DNA of 64,000 bases, taken from NCBI RefSeq assembly GCF_902635505.1, contig NC_045428.1:114455141-114519140 (forward strand). The letters are read 5' to 3'. Under the pieces are notes generated by a model, which was not told the origin of the DNA, searched no databases, and saw nothing but the letters and a program-made list of their open reading frames with translations. Every line of letters begins with the position of its first letter. Within the stretch, counting starts at the first letter, position 1. This stretch comes from Sarcophilus harrisii. Its lineage: Eukaryota > Chordata > Mammalia > Dasyuromorphia > Dasyuridae. The position numbers and the translations under genes are program-made. Shown here one piece after another: positions 1 through 11,045 of this stretch.

Positions 1-44
1 TTAATTCCTCTGAGTTGAAACCAGTCTAAGCCCCAGATACAAAG

Positions 45-270
45 TAGAGACTCAGGAAGAACTGAGTTCCAGTTTTTGAGACACTTGTATAATCCTGGGC
101 AAGATACTTTACCTCTGTTTTTCTTAATTTCCTCATCTGTAAAATAGGTATAATAAACAGCACTTACCTCCTAGGGTTATTATGAGAATCAAATGAAATC
201 CTAATTATAAAGTACTTAGCACAATGCCTGACACATTGCAAGTGCTTTAAAAATATTAGCTATTATGAAC
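45..270 (+). repeat. MIR SINE
   Basis: The core reads as MIR: an anticodon-side remnant, 'cctgggcaagatactttacctctg', 'tttcctcatctgtaaaataggtataata', then 'gcctgacaca' and the 'ttagctattat' tail. Diverged and 5'-worn, so old. Confidence 0.8.
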
Positions 271-1140
271 CTTTGAGGAAAATTCATCCTGATGCTACTC
301 CCATAAAATGTTATCTAAAAATATTCTAAACAGTTCTGTTCTTAATTTTTTCAGTTTCATTTTCTGAAGTTAACTGTACTTGTTTTTTTACTTCATGTAA
401 AAATTAGTGGGGTCCAACCTATGTAAAATTAAGTACTGCTAAAGTATTATCTAGTTTTGTGTGTGTGAGAATCATGACCAGATAAATATATATATAAAGC
501 CCTTGATAATGTCGAAGCACTGCTTCATTTCTACCGATGGGACACATAGTTTGTATTATGCTTGTCTGAGCTATTTTCATCAAGAAATGCTGTCTATGTA
601 TCCCCTTGGCAACATCTTTGCAGAGTTTACAACTTTCAGCAACATGTTGGCATCAGCTATGCCGGCCTCTTAAGCAGCTGCTGGGCAGCTGAGCCACTTT
701 AACACGCCACACACTATGCAAATAGTTAATATTAAATGACCAAGACATGCGCTTTTGACTTCAAGTGAGCGATTTGGCCCCCTCAAAAAAGTGGTTTGGG
801 ACAAAAATATAATCCTAGACTGCCATACAATAGTTTTCCAGCCGTTTTATTTCAATTTGCATAACAATAATTGCATATTGTCTACATTGTGTTCATTATT
901 ATAAGGTAACAAAGTATAGAGTTTTTATGATAGATCCTAATTATGTCATCAGTAGTATAATCAAATTATACATGCCATTACAATTCAGATGGTATTAATA
1001 AATAATTTATTATTATAGCAACTACTTTCCTCCTGTCTTTGGCATAAATTCTGTCTTTAAACTCGAAAACCACAAGAAAAAAGAATCATAATATATTAAT
1101 ACTTATATTTTTGGAATGTGAGTTTAATATGGAATTATTT
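271..1140. other. Repeat-poor A+T-rich DNA, possible conserved non-coding element
   Basis: No SINE, LINE or open frame worth calling. Within about 440-900 is a less A+T-rich, non-repetitive stretch. It has two CAGCTG E-boxes 12 nt apart (near 675-692), an octamer-like TATGCAAATAG near 715-725 and a second ATTTGCAT-type site near 855. It may be regulatory, but conservation cannot be judged from one sequence. Confidence 0.35.
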
Positions 1141-1191
1141 TCCATATTGTTCAATTAGTTGTCTTGGTGTTTCATCAAACTTCGCAAATTT

Positions 1192-1333
1192 CTTTTAATT
1201 GAGGTATTTGGGTTTAAGTGACTTGCCCAGGGTCACACAGCTAAGAAGTGTTAAGTGTCTGAGGCCGATTTGAACTCGGGTCCTCCTGACTTCAGGGCTG
1301 GTGCTCTATCCACTGTGCCACCTAGCTGCCCCT
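1192..1333 (-). mobile_element. tRNA-derived marsupial SINE (WSINE/MAR1-type head)
   Basis: The reverse complement starts GGGCAGCTAGGTGGCACAG, reads through the box A/box B-like tRNA head ('gagttcaaatcggcctcag') and ends in the 'gtgaccctgggcaagtcactt' body. Flanks share an imperfect target duplication, AAACTTCGCAAATTT (1177-1191) and AAACTTCACACTTT (from 1334), so it is inserted in the L1 end that follows. Confidence 0.85.
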
Positions 1334-1348
1334 AAACTTCACACTTTA

Positions 1349-2396
1349 CAACATTAACAGCAATATTGTGCGATGATCAACTGTGATAGACTTGGCTCTT
1401 CTTAGCAATTAGATAATCTAAGACAATTCCAAAAGACTCAGGATGGAAGCTGTTATCCAAATAAAGAACTATGGTATCTGAATGCAGATCGAAGCATACT
1501 ACTTTAACATTTTTATTTTTTTTCCTCATGGTTTTTCCTTTTGTTCTGATTCTTCTTTCACAACGTGACTAATTTGGAATGTTTAATATAATTGTACATA
1601 ATAACATATACAACATATATTAGATTGCTTGCCATTTTGGGGAGAGAGAAGGGAAGGAAAAGAGGTTGAAAACTTGGAATTCAAAATCTTATAATAAGTG
1701 AATATTGAAAACTATCCTTACAACTGGAAACTGAGTGGATGCCCATCATTTGGGGAATAGCTGAATAAGTTATTGCATATGAATGTAATGGAATGTTATT
1801 TTTCTATTAAATAATCAGTAGGATGATTTTGGAAAGGCCTGGAGAGATTTGCATGAGCTGATGTTAAGTGAAATGAGTAGAACCAAGAGAACTTTGTACA
1901 CAGCCACAAGATTATGTGATCATCAACTGTGATAGATTTGATTCTTCTTCACCAATAACAGGATTCAGGCCAAGTTCAATAGCCTTCTGATGGAGAGAAC
2001 CACTTGCATCCAGAGGGAGGACTATGGGGACTGAATGTGGATCACAACCTGTTATTTTCATCTTTTTGTTATTGCTGCCGTTATTGTTTGCTTGCTTGTT
2101 TTTTTCTTTCTCATTTTTGCCCTTTTTGATCTTATTTTTCTTGTTCATCATGATATATATGAAAATATGTTTAGAAGAATTGCACACGTTTACTCTATAT
2201 TGGATTACTTGCTGTTCAGGGGAGGGGGAAGGAAGGGAGAGGTGGAAGAGAGGGAGAGAAAATAAACTTGGAACACAAAAAAGTTTTGCAAGAGTAAATG
2301 TTGAAAACTATTTTTGCAGGTATTTTGAAAAATAAAATATTATTGTAATATTAAAGAAAAAACTATCCTTACATGTAATTAGAAAAAATAAAATAC
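1349..2396 (+). mobile_element. Old L1 3' end (type i), split by a later L1
   Basis: 1349-1722 and 2359-2396 are one marsupial L1 3' UTR: 'gatgatcaactgtgatagactt', 'ccaaaagactca', 'cttttgttctgattcttctttcacaac', a purine-rich 'ggggagagagaagg' block, and the terminal 'acatgtaattagaaaaaataaaatactatt'. The tail is interrupted by the L1 at 1723-2358. Confidence 0.8.
1723..2358 (+). mobile_element. 5'-truncated L1 (type ii 3' end) nested in an older L1
   Basis: Begins in the ORF2 C-terminal region ('ctggaaactgagtggatgccc', 'atgtaatggaatgttatt'). It runs through 'tgagctgatgttaagtgaaatgag' and a G+A-rich block, and ends 'gaaaaataaaatatt'. It is flanked by a perfect 15-bp target duplication, AAAACTATCCTTACA at 1708-1722 and 2359-2373, which lies in the host L1 tail. 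Confidence 0.85.
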
Positions 2397-2604
2397 TATT
2401 AAGTGGAGAGGGGAAGTATAGTGAAAGCTCAAGCTGCTTCACTATCCAGATAACTAGAGTATCTGTCCAAATATACATATTGCCTCTCCAGACTTCTATT
2501 ATAATGTGGACAATAAGTATCTTTTGATCCTTGGTTTTTCAGCTGTAGATTTTTAGGCAGATTTCTTTTGAGAGGTGACAGATCTTATTGAGGTTTTGTA
2601 ACAT
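2397..2604. other. Unassigned DNA
   Basis: Nothing recognisable: no ORF of note, no repeat I can name. Confidence 0.3.
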
Positions 2605-2842
2605 TATTCTGGAAATTAAGAGTTTACTTTGTGTCAAGAACTAAGTCATGAGGCTGCAAAAGAGGCAAAAACACAGATCCTCCTCTTAAGAAACTCACAT
2701 TTTAATAGAGAATGCAAATAATTCCATAAATATCAGATATAGGCATTGTAAATGGAAAGTCATCTTAGAGAAAATTCATTAGTTGGAGGTGGAGGGCAAA
2801 ATGCCTGAGAAAGGTTTCTTGCAGAAGATGGGATTTAAAGTG
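2605..2842 (+). repeat. Ancient interspersed repeat with MIR/L2-like start
   Basis: The order 'tttactttgtgtcaagaact', 'gaggcaaaaacacagatcc', 'cttaagaaactcacattttaatagag', 'aaaggtttcttgcagaagatgggattt' matches a common diverged marsupial repeat. The same family appears more completely at 55436-55985 and weakly at 25430-25760. The family name is uncertain. Confidence 0.55.
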
Positions 2843-2844
2843 AG

Positions 2845-3235
2845 TCTGTTTGTTTTATTAATTAATATTTTATTTTTCCTAATTAATGTAATGAATAGCC
2901 AAGCAAAATTAATTCCTGCACTGGCCATGTCCAAAATTATATATTATTCTTCATATAGTCTAGTCTATAATATCGTCTCTCTGTCATAAGATGGATTTCA
3001 TCCTTCATTATCAGTCCTCTGGAGTCATATTTGATTACTACGTTGATTAGAGTTCTTAAATCTTTAAAAATTGTTCATTTTTTGAATGTCATCATAATAT
3101 TAAGTTACTCTCTCCTCAATTCACTCTGCATTAGTTCATACAAGTCTTTCCAGGTTTATTATTTCTTTTGACACAATTACATTATATTCATATTTATAAT
3201 TTATTCATTCCAGTTAATGAACATATGCCACCACC
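2845..3235 (-). mobile_element. Diverged antisense L1 3' region
   Basis: Reads like the antisense of an L1 end: 'tattttatttttcctaatta', 'actctgcattagttcatacaagtctttccaggttt', then 'ttattcattccagtt'. Strongly diverged. Confidence 0.5.
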
Positions 3236-3555
3236 ATCCCTGAGCTTCAAGTCACATTTATTTCTGAGTCACATTTATTTCTGAAGATATGTCCCTCTTC
3301 TCTACCCAGTGAGCCATCTTATAACATAAAAAATTTTTAAAGAATTGACACATTTGGCAATATTATCTTCCATATTCCCAGCCTCCAGGATTTCTTTTGC
3401 ACGAATTATCTTGAAACAAACCTTTTATTTTATTTCTTTCAAAATATCTCCATCGTGTATCTTCTGTCTTGTTCTTGATCAAGTTCAGCTATGTTTTATC
3501 CAAATTCAGCTTCTAAAGAGCCATTTCCCACACAAAAAATATATTACAGTAGAGG
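3236..3555. other. Unassigned DNA
   Basis: No recognisable gene or repeat, apart from a short direct repeat of 'tcacatttatttctga' at about 3252-3284. Confidence 0.3.
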
Positions 3556-3865
3556 GGAATGAGTGATAGACATCTCTTGAACCTCACACTTACCAGTATT
3601 GGCTCAAAAAGAGAATAATATATACTCAACCAGTTTTATGTATCTTACCTGACAGGACATAGGAAGGGGAAGGAGATAAAGCAGAAAGGTGTGAGGGGGC
3701 GGGGGAAAGGTTTGACAAAGAAGGCAGATTGAGAGATGCAGTAGACAGAAGTAAAAACACTATCAGGGAGGGAAAGGGTAAAAGAAGAGAGAAGACAAAC
3801 AGGAATTAATTTAATAAAAATATTAAAAGAAATGGGTAAATTTTCAGAAATTATTTCCATTCTCC
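3556..3865 (+). mobile_element. L1 fragment, ORF1-ORF2 linker region
   Basis: Purine-rich sequence with the L1 linker order: 'gaggggaatgagtgatagac', 'cctcacacttaccagtattggctcaaa', 'gacaaagaaggcagattgag' and 'gcagtagacagaagtaaaaacac'. The last motif recurs at 4159 in the next L1, which helps identify it. It has no coding capacity of its own. Confidence 0.55.
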
Positions 3866-3925
3866 TTCACCTTCCCTCCCTTTCTTCCTTCTTTCTTCCT
3901 TTCTTTTTTGGGTAGTCCAATTTTT
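3866..3925. repeat. Pyrimidine-rich simple repeat (CTTT/CCTT)
   Basis: About 60 nt of almost pure C/T (ccttccctccctttcttcc and on) ending in a short T-run. Confidence 0.8.
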
Positions 3926-3989
3926 TTTTTAAAAGAGATCACTTCATAGCAGCACAACTGATGGAAAGCTGACAGGGAATACGAGCTAC

Positions 3990-5975
3990 AACAAGCTACA
4001 ACATTGTTTTATCAAAGATAACCCTTGAATAACAAAGAAGAAATAAACAAGTGGGATCATAGATTAGTAGTTGGTAATATATGATTTTGGTCACCAGATT
4101 AGTAGTTGGTAATATATGATTTTGGTCACCTTTTGTAAACTGCAATATTTGGGAGAGGCAGTAGACAGAAGTAAAACACTTTTCAAGAAGGAAAGGATAA
4201 AAGAAGACAAACAGGAATAATAGGATGGAGAGAAATATATGTTCATCATAACATAAATGGAGAGATGAACATAAATGGGAATGTAATGAACTCTCCCATA
4301 AAATGGAAACAGCAGAGTAGATCAAAAGCCAGAATCCTACAATGTTGTTTACAAGAGACACACACAGAGTAAAGGTAAGAGGCTGAAAAAGAAATTATTA
4401 TACTTTAGATGAGGTTAAAAAAAAAAAAAAACAGCAGGGGTAGCAATCCAAATCTCAGACAAAGGGAAAGCAAAAATTGACCTAATTAAAAGAGATAAAA
4501 AAGGAAACCACATCTTGCTAAAAGATCTCATAGACAACAAAGTAATATCAATACATATATGTACCAAGTAGTATAGCATCCAATTTCTTAAAGAAGTTAA
4601 ATGAGTTACAGGTTCACAGTCAAAGAAGAGATAGAGAGCATAACAAGATTATATTAAAATTTTTTGTATAAACAAAACCAACCAATGCAACTAAGATTAG
4701 AAGAAAAACAGAAATCTGGGAAGCACTCTTTACAGTGTCTGTGATAAAGGTCCCATTTCTCAAATATATCGAGAACTGAGTCAAATTTATAAAAGTACAA
4801 GCCATTTCCCAATAGATAAAATATGAAAGGATAAGGATAGGCAATTTTCAGATGAAGGAATCATGTATAGTCATACAGTGCTCTAAAGAAAAAGTGCTCT
4901 AAATCACTTTTGATTAGACAATTGCAAATTAAAATAACTCTGACAACCTTACATTTATCAGATTGACTAACATGACAAAAAATAAAATGATAAATGTTAA
5001 AAGAGGATGTGGGAAAATTGGACAGTCATGCATAGTTGATGAAATTGTGAACTGATCCAAATGTTCTGGAGAGAAATTTAGAACTATGCTTAATGGGCAA
5101 ACTGTGTATAACCTTTGAACCAGCAATAGAATTACTAGGTCTGTATCCCAAAGAGGTCATTAAGAAAAAGGGAAAATATCTACAATGTGCAAAAAAAATT
5201 TATAGGGGATGTGGGAAAATGAGATCTTAATGCACAGTTGGCGAAATTGTGAACTGATTCAACCATTCTGTGGAGCATATTGAAACTATGCCCAAAAGGT
5301 TATAAAACTGCATAACTTTTGGCTTAGCAATACCCTTACTACGGTCTGTATCCCAAAAAAGATTTAAAAAAAGTAAAAGGACCTATATGTACAAATAATA
5401 TTTATAGCACCTTTTTTCTGGGGCAAAGAATTGAAAATTCAGGGGATGGCCATCAGTTGGGGAATGGTTTAACAAGCTGTGATACATAATATAGATATTG
5501 TGCAAAAAGAAATGAACAGGCAGATTTCAGAAAAGCTTGGAAAGACTTGTATAAACTGATACAAAGTAAAATGATCAGAACCAGAAAAACATTGTACATA
5601 GTATCAGCAACATTGTATGAGGATCCACTTTGAATGACTCAGCTTTTCTCAGCAACATAAATGATCTAAGACAAGTACAAAAAACTCACTAAGGAAAATG
5701 CTATCCACACCCAGCTAAAAGAACTGATGTAGTTAGAGTCCTTTTTTTCACTTAATTTTTTGGTGTGGTTTTTTTCCCTTTGGTCTCTTTCTTTTTTTCA
5801 TTACTGTGACTAATGTGGAAATATGTTTCACACAATAGCACATGTATAATCTATCCTTATCATTTTAGGAAGAGAAAAGGAGTAAGAGAGAAAAATTTGG
5901 AACTCAAAATCTTATAAAAATGAATGATAAAAATTGTCTTGACATATAATTTTGGGGAAAAATACTCTGAAAGAA
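3990..5975 (+). mobile_element. Rearranged L1: ORF2 start fused to ORF2 end plus 3' UTR
   Basis: 4140-4610 is the linker and endonuclease part of ORF2 ('catagacaacaaagtaatatcaata'). From about 4640 the sequence jumps to the far 3' part of ORF2 ('tgcaactaagattagaag', 'gataaaggtcccatttctcaaatatat'), so the reverse-transcriptase domain is missing (about 2 kb lost). The C-terminal region 'gatgtgggaaaat..gtgaactgatcca' occurs twice, near 5010 and 5206. The 3' UTR ends near 5965. A perfect 35-bp tandem duplication sits at 4061-4130. Many stops; dead copy. Confidence 0.75.
4061..4130 (+). repeat. 35-bp perfect tandem duplication
   Basis: The unit at 4061-4095 is repeated exactly at 4096-4130 (starts AGATTAGTAGTTGG, ends TTTTGGTCACC). 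Zero mismatches suggest a recent local slip, much younger than the L1 around it. Confidence 0.9.
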
Positions 5976-6159
5976 AAAAGAAACAAAGAGCTATTTCCTC
6001 CTCATTCATTGGTATCTAAGGACTTAAGAGACCAAAAGTGTTACTTCCATTGTCTCTATGATAAATACAGAATACTACAAAATCATCAGCAAATTTGTTC
6101 CATATTGAATCTATTATCATGAAATAATGATTTGTCTCACAATGAATTTGAAGTGAAAA

Positions 6160-6375
6160 AGATTTGAATTCACATTCTGCATTAGATAGAATTATTGCTA
6201 TGATTCTAGGCAAATCTTTAACCTCTTAGGCTCATTTTTCTCATCTGTTAAATGAGGATAAGAACATATACTTCATATCACTATATGTCTATATAGTAGC
6301 TATAAGGATCTACAGATCACATATGTAATGTGTTTTTTAAAGTATTAAATGCTAGCTATTATTTTTATCCTTTTA
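6160..6375 (+). repeat. MIR SINE
   Basis: 'tgattctaggcaaatctttaacctct', 'ttttctcatctgttaaatgagga' and the 'attaaatgctagctattat' tail are diagnostic of a diverged MIR. Confidence 0.75.
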
Positions 6376-6734
6376 GTTTCATTCAAAAGTTTAGTCTCAT
6401 GTCAAACTTTCTGCAATCTCATTTTTTTCCATCTTTGCTATTTTTAAATTAATACTATTATAATCATTAGGGATTTTATATTGTTAACAAAATTGCATGT
6501 TTTAGCTATAAAGGTATTAGCTAAGGAGTAAATTGGGTACCAGGTGATTATTTGGCTATAACAACATATTAAACAAGGAAAATTATAGAATGGACTTCCA
6601 TTCAGTGTGACCTCCTTCCACTGCCACAGTAATAATAGTGGCAGAGCAAGGAATAAAGAGGCATAGTTACTAAGGATAATCTGGTATTTAAATTCATAAA
6701 TATTAATTTATGTTTGCTTTCTCAATGAATAGGG
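6376..6734. other. Unassigned A+T-rich DNA
   Basis: I recognise neither a repeat nor a gene here. Confidence 0.3.
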
Positions 6735-6838
6735 AAAGAAAGAAGGGAAAAAATTTGGAACTCAAAATTTTTTTAAAAGAATGTTTTTTTAAAAATAGTT
6801 TTTCAAGTAATTGGGGGGGAAATAAAATGTTAAATTTA
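6735..6838 (+). mobile_element. Short L1 3' end
   Basis: 'gaaagaagggaaaaaatttggaactcaaaa' followed by 'agtttttcaagtaattgggggg' and 'aataaaatgttaa' is the last 100 nt of a type i L1. Confidence 0.65.
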
Positions 6839-6867
6839 ACATTAATTTAACTATAGGCACTTTAAAA

Positions 6868-7430
6868 AAATTTTTCTGTATTTTATTTTTCCTTAGTTAT
6901 ATGTAAAAAATTATTTTAAACATTCATTTAAAACTTTGAGTTCCAAACTCCCTCCCTACTCCAACCCTTCATTGAGAAGGCAAGCAATTTGATATGTTAT
7001 ACATGTGCAGTCATGCTGCAAAACATTTCCATAATAGTCATGTTATGAAAGAAAATACAGGCCAAAATACAACAACAAAGTTTAAAAAGCTAAATCTTGT
7101 GTTATCCTGATAGTGGTTCCACTTGAATGTTTTTTCCTGGCTGCTTGCAATATTTTTTCCTTGACCAATAGTAGCTTTCTGTGGTCACCTCAAGGCCTGC
7201 TCTTGATTTCATGGAGGTAGGTCTTTGCTGGTGCAGGCTGAGCTATACTGCAGTCCACTTTTACCTGGTGCAAGAGACCATTCCCATTAATCTTCCACAT
7301 GATCTTGCCTAAAAATTGTTTCCCCCTTGTTTTTTGTACTCCATACTCTGTACTCTGGTACTCATTTGAAGGAATTTGGGGAAGAGCTCAGGGGAGTCCC
7401 TGCCTCTTTCCTTCACATCAATATTGGTAT
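6868..7430 (-). mobile_element. Antisense L1 fragment: 3' UTR joined to 5' part
   Basis: 6868-7080 is the antisense 3' UTR ('tattttatttttccttag', 'aagcaatttgatatgttatac', 'catgttatgaaagaaaata'). From about 7080, 'gctaaatcttgtgttatcctg..gtggttccac' is the same module as at 16797 in the ORF1/5' part of another antisense L1. The middle of the element is therefore deleted. Confidence 0.6.
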
Positions 7431-8105
7431 TTTCACTATAAAACTAAAATGCACATAGAAGTTGGCTAACTGGAAGGTTGGCTTGCATATCCTCAAAAAG
7501 ATAAAAAATCATTAAAATGTCATCTCATGGGAGACTTAATCATCCACAATTCTTATATACTATAAAGATATTTGTAGCCAACATTTTGGAAAAAGGATAA
7601 AGAGACAAAAATTGTTCAAGGAACTTAAGATTCTTTAATTCAAGCTGATCGCTCATGGTAAAATACATGGAAAAATGTGATTTGAGATCAAGAAATGAAA
7701 GAATACAGTGATTTCTAGATGCTTTATTAAGTCTCATTCTATTTATCTCTTAAAGAAGATTACTAGGTTTTTCCTGTCAAGGAATAGTAATTTAAATATT
7801 GTGAGATAGAAAATAATAGACATGACAAACACCAAACTAACACCAATTTATGTTCCAATAATCATGTTAAAGCAGAAGTCAAATACCAAAACAGAGAAGA
7901 AGGTAAAGATTAGAAGAATTTGCTGTTTAAATTAGCTATTAACTCTGAAATGAGAAGTAGATTAAAATAGATTCAGATTAGTACCATTTCTTAGAGAAAT
8001 TTAACTGATAAAAATGTGACTGGAGTACATGTAGAAGAGAAGCCCCAAAAGTCCAGAAACCATGTGAGCTCAAAAACAGCTGTTTTTTTCCTTCTCCTCC
8101 TTTTT
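7431..8105. other. Unassigned DNA
   Basis: No gene or confident repeat. A T-run lies at 8100-8115. Confidence 0.3.
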
Positions 8106-8117
8106 TTTTTTTTAAAC

Positions 8118-8330
8118 CTATCTGCAGTAGCATTTGACATTCTAAACCATCTTTTTTCCTGAATACTCACTCTTACGTTTTCATAACATTGTTATTAACT
8201 CTTGGTTCTTCTCTGACCTGTCTAACCTGTACTTAGTCTCATGAAATCCTCTCTGAAATGTCCCATAACTATCCTGTGCTCTCAAAATTTTCTCTTTATG
8301 ACTTTATTATTTGGTTACTTTAGCCATTCC
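8118..8330 (+). repeat. L2 LINE internal fragment
   Basis: 'ctgcagtagcatttgacattctaaaccatc', then 'tcttggttcttctctgacctgtct', follow the L2 reverse-transcriptase region in order. Highly diverged. Confidence 0.6.
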
Positions 8331-8999
8331 AGTGGGTTCAGTTATCATAATGATTCAGATTAATTGTGTCAAACTCAAATAGAAACAAATCCCCACAATC
8401 TTTATATTGACTTAGAAAACCATATTTTTATATACTTTATTGAACATTTCCCAATTATATTTTAATCTGGTTGATACAATTAGGAGTTCTAAGGGCAAAT
8501 GTGACCTGTGAAGTTTTATTCTTCTGATTCAGATGACCACCAAAGCTATATATCCAACCCTAGTCTGTCTACTGTGCTCTTTCACAAACTATTACATATT
8601 TCTGTCATTCTAATGCTCTTCCTCTTCTGCTCCAAATACTGGCTTCACTGGCTTCAAGTCCCATGAAACAGCAAAGAATTTGACAGTGTAAGTTTCTCAT
8701 GCTGTGCTTATAGATAAAATAGCTGTGGGTTAAGAATAGTACAGTTAGGTAGATTTAGAACTAGTTGAATGAAATACATCAATGTTAACTTGAAAAAAGG
8801 CCTCTACTGGAATTAAATTAAATTTACCCCCTAGTGATCTGTCATTAGCCTTGTACTTAAATGAAATCATAGAAGCTATACTTGTCACATTTATAAAACT
8901 AAGATGGATAATTGGTTGACAAAATCAGGATTCAAAAAAGATCTGAAAAGCTTTCTTACCCTTTAAAAAAATCTAATATGGATATGTATAAAGTTATAT
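8331..8999. other. Unassigned DNA
   Basis: Nothing recognisable over about 670 nt. Confidence 0.3.
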
Positions 9000-9059
9000 A
9001 CTAAGATTCATTAGTACGATCTAAGGGGGTTATCGCTTAACAAGATTTGAGAGCTTTAG

Positions 9060-9790
9060 GGAATTTAATATGGATCATGTGACATGAGTCAGCAAAATCT
9101 TCTACCTTAACTGCATTAAAAAGAGGTGTAGTATCAAGAACAAGGGATGTAAAAATTCTTCTAGATGCTTCCTATCAGACTGTTTCTGAGGTATTCAATT
9201 TAGCATCTCGCATATTAGGAAAAATTAGGCAAACTGGTGAATTCAGAAAAAAAGCAAATAGAATGGCAAAGAGACTGGAGAATGTGCTATACAGAGATGG
9301 AACTACCTACAGAGGTAGGTAGTTTTCTTCAAATTATAAACAAGAGGTAGTTTTTTCTGTTATGATCAGTAGCTACCATAGCTTATTATGCCTATACTAA
9401 ATTACATTAGTTCTGTTTAGAACCATGAATCCTCCACAATGGCTAAGCATTTTCAGAACACTTGAGTTCTAACTGCAAAGACCTATGCACTGCTGTAATT
9501 AGGAAGAATTTGACTTATTCTAGCCAGAGGACAAAACAAGAAGCATTGATGAGAAGTTATAGATCCATATTTGGATCTAATATATAAAAAACTCAGCAAC
9601 AATTAGAACTACCTCAGATTGGTTGGTATGCTTAGGAAGGGAAGTGTGACCCCTTACTAGAAGTCTTCATACAGAAAGTGGTTAACTTTTTTAGCAATAC
9701 TTATAGACAATTCATTCTTGTTTAAGTACTGATTGACCTCTCAGATCTCTTCCAACTTTGTCATTGTATAATAATACAGGTTAATCTGAC
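9060..9790 (+). repeat. CR1/L3-like LINE 3' portion
   Basis: 'gcattaaaaagaggtgtagtatcaagaacaagggatgt' and 'aaattaggcaaactggtgaa..aatggcaaagagactggag' parallel the CR1/L3 reverse-transcriptase tail. 9600-9790 gives its 3' end ('gaagtcttcatacagaaagtgg', 'attgacctctcagatctcttccaac'). Old and heavily mutated. Confidence 0.65.
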
Positions 9791-10074
9791 CTCAAAGTAG
9801 TCTAGCAAAGGCTCTGAATTATAAGGGAAAGCCTACTCTCAGTTGCCCGTGTTACTGAAGGATCAATAACAGCAGGATTTGAAAAAAATATATAGATAGC
9901 CCCTAAACCACATTTGAGCCAAGAGTATCAACTCTTCTGTATAACCTTCTATTAAAATAGCTAATAGGAAATTGCAAATACTTAGACCTTTTCTTTTTTC
10001 TTTTCCAAACTTTGAAACCATTTTGATGGTCAAGAAGTTAAGTTAAAACAAACATTATTAAGAAGAGATGCAGA
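9791..10074. other. Unassigned DNA
   Basis: No recognisable feature. Confidence 0.25.
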
Positions 10075-10232
10075 GGTGCCATGGAAATAACACATCTAAG
10101 ATTGAATCATCATTCTGCTATTTATTACCTGTGTGCACGTAAACAAGTCACTTAACTTTTCTGGGCCTCAAATGTATAAATTAGGAGTTGGAACAGATGA
10201 GCATTTTAGGTGTCTGTGAATAAGAAGGGAAA
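10075..10232 (+). repeat. MIR SINE
   Basis: 'tattacctgtgtgcacgtaaacaagtcacttaacttttctgggcctcaa' is a MIR core. It lies 5' of the host exon. Confidence 0.75.
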
Positions 10233-10395
10233 AAAATTAAATTCAAGATAGCTAAAAACATAATAAAATGTTGTAGACTATTCAAAAACTAAATGTTAAC
10301 ACAGAAGCAAAATAGTTAAATAGAAGCTAGTTTGTCACTAATATGATATTATTTTAATAGTGCAAATTAAAAAGTATTGACATTCTACAAAATAT

Positions 10396-10430
10396 GAGGC
10401 AAATATATATATATATGCATATATATATCA
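10396..10430. repeat. (AT)n microsatellite
   Basis: Alternating A/T with one GC interruption, just upstream of the host exon. Confidence 0.85.
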
Positions 10431-10636
10431 TATTTCAGATTAAGAGTTGGACTAGATTTCTAAGGTCCCTTTCAACTCAGAAGATTCTGCAATCCTATAT
10501 TGACTTATACTTTTGTATTTTTCCATACATTTTATTTATGTGATTTATTTTCTTATTTTCCTTCTCATTTTAATGATAGATTTACATAATTGTACTTTTC
10601 AGTTGTTTCATATTTTCTTATTCTATTACTCAACAG

Positions 10637-10804
10637 GAGTTGGCAGTAATGAAAAAGACTCTAATTAATATGCATAACAGGCACTGTGGAGATAAATTAC
10701 CTGCTCCTAAAAACGAGACAAAAATTATGACTGAGACAACAAATCCTGTTGATCTACCCAAAGAAAATGAAGAAAATGTATTTATACCCAAACCAACAGT
10801 GTTT
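10637..10804 (+). CDS. Internal (penultimate) coding exon of an unidentified host gene
   Basis: This 168-nt block is open in one frame for 56 codons (begins Glu-Leu-Ala-Val-Met-Lys-Lys, ends Pro-Lys-Pro-Thr-Val-Phe). It is bounded on the left by a pyrimidine-rich tract ending CAACAG (AG at 10635-10636) and on the right by a consensus donor GTAAGT at 10805. It enters and leaves in phase 0. The peptide is hydrophilic, rich in Lys, Glu and Asn, with one Cys and no membrane segment. Its first dozen residues could be the end of a coiled coil and the rest looks disordered. It matches none of the repeat families that fill the window. The phase fits the exon at 26565 exactly. Reading past the donor reaches a stop at 10859, so intron retention would add 18 residues. 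I cannot name the protein. The exon call is inference from splice signals, reading frame and absence of repeat similarity. Confidence 0.62.
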
Positions 10805-10969
10805 GTAAGTACAATAAGAAATAATTTATATGTTTGTCATATACACTGTCATATTAAATAGAATTTACTTCAAACTCTTAAATTTATTTCACCTTACCAT
10901 TTGCTATATATTGGTTATTGTGGGTTGGGTTTTTTTTTTTTTTTCTTTTTAATAAATACACCTCAGCCT

Positions 10970-11045
10970 TTTAGAGTTGGAAGGAACTTTGGAGATCCTA
11001 TCCTGCCTTTGAATAGCTTTATAATCTTTAAAGTGCTATGCAGAT
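10970..11045 (-). repeat. CR1/L3-like 3' end remnant
   Basis: 'ttttagagttggaaggaactttggagatcctatcc' is the antisense start shared by CR1/L3-type copies in this window. Confidence 0.45.

Noticed and set aside
461-673. 70-codon frame in the repeat-poor region near the start
   Set aside because: It overlaps a candidate regulatory island. No splice or start context supports a coding exon.
2024-2335. Hydrophobic + strand frames at 2024-2335 that look like small membrane proteins
   Set aside because: They are L1 3' UTR (T-rich followed by purine-rich). The same apparent peptide type recurs wherever this UTR occurs.
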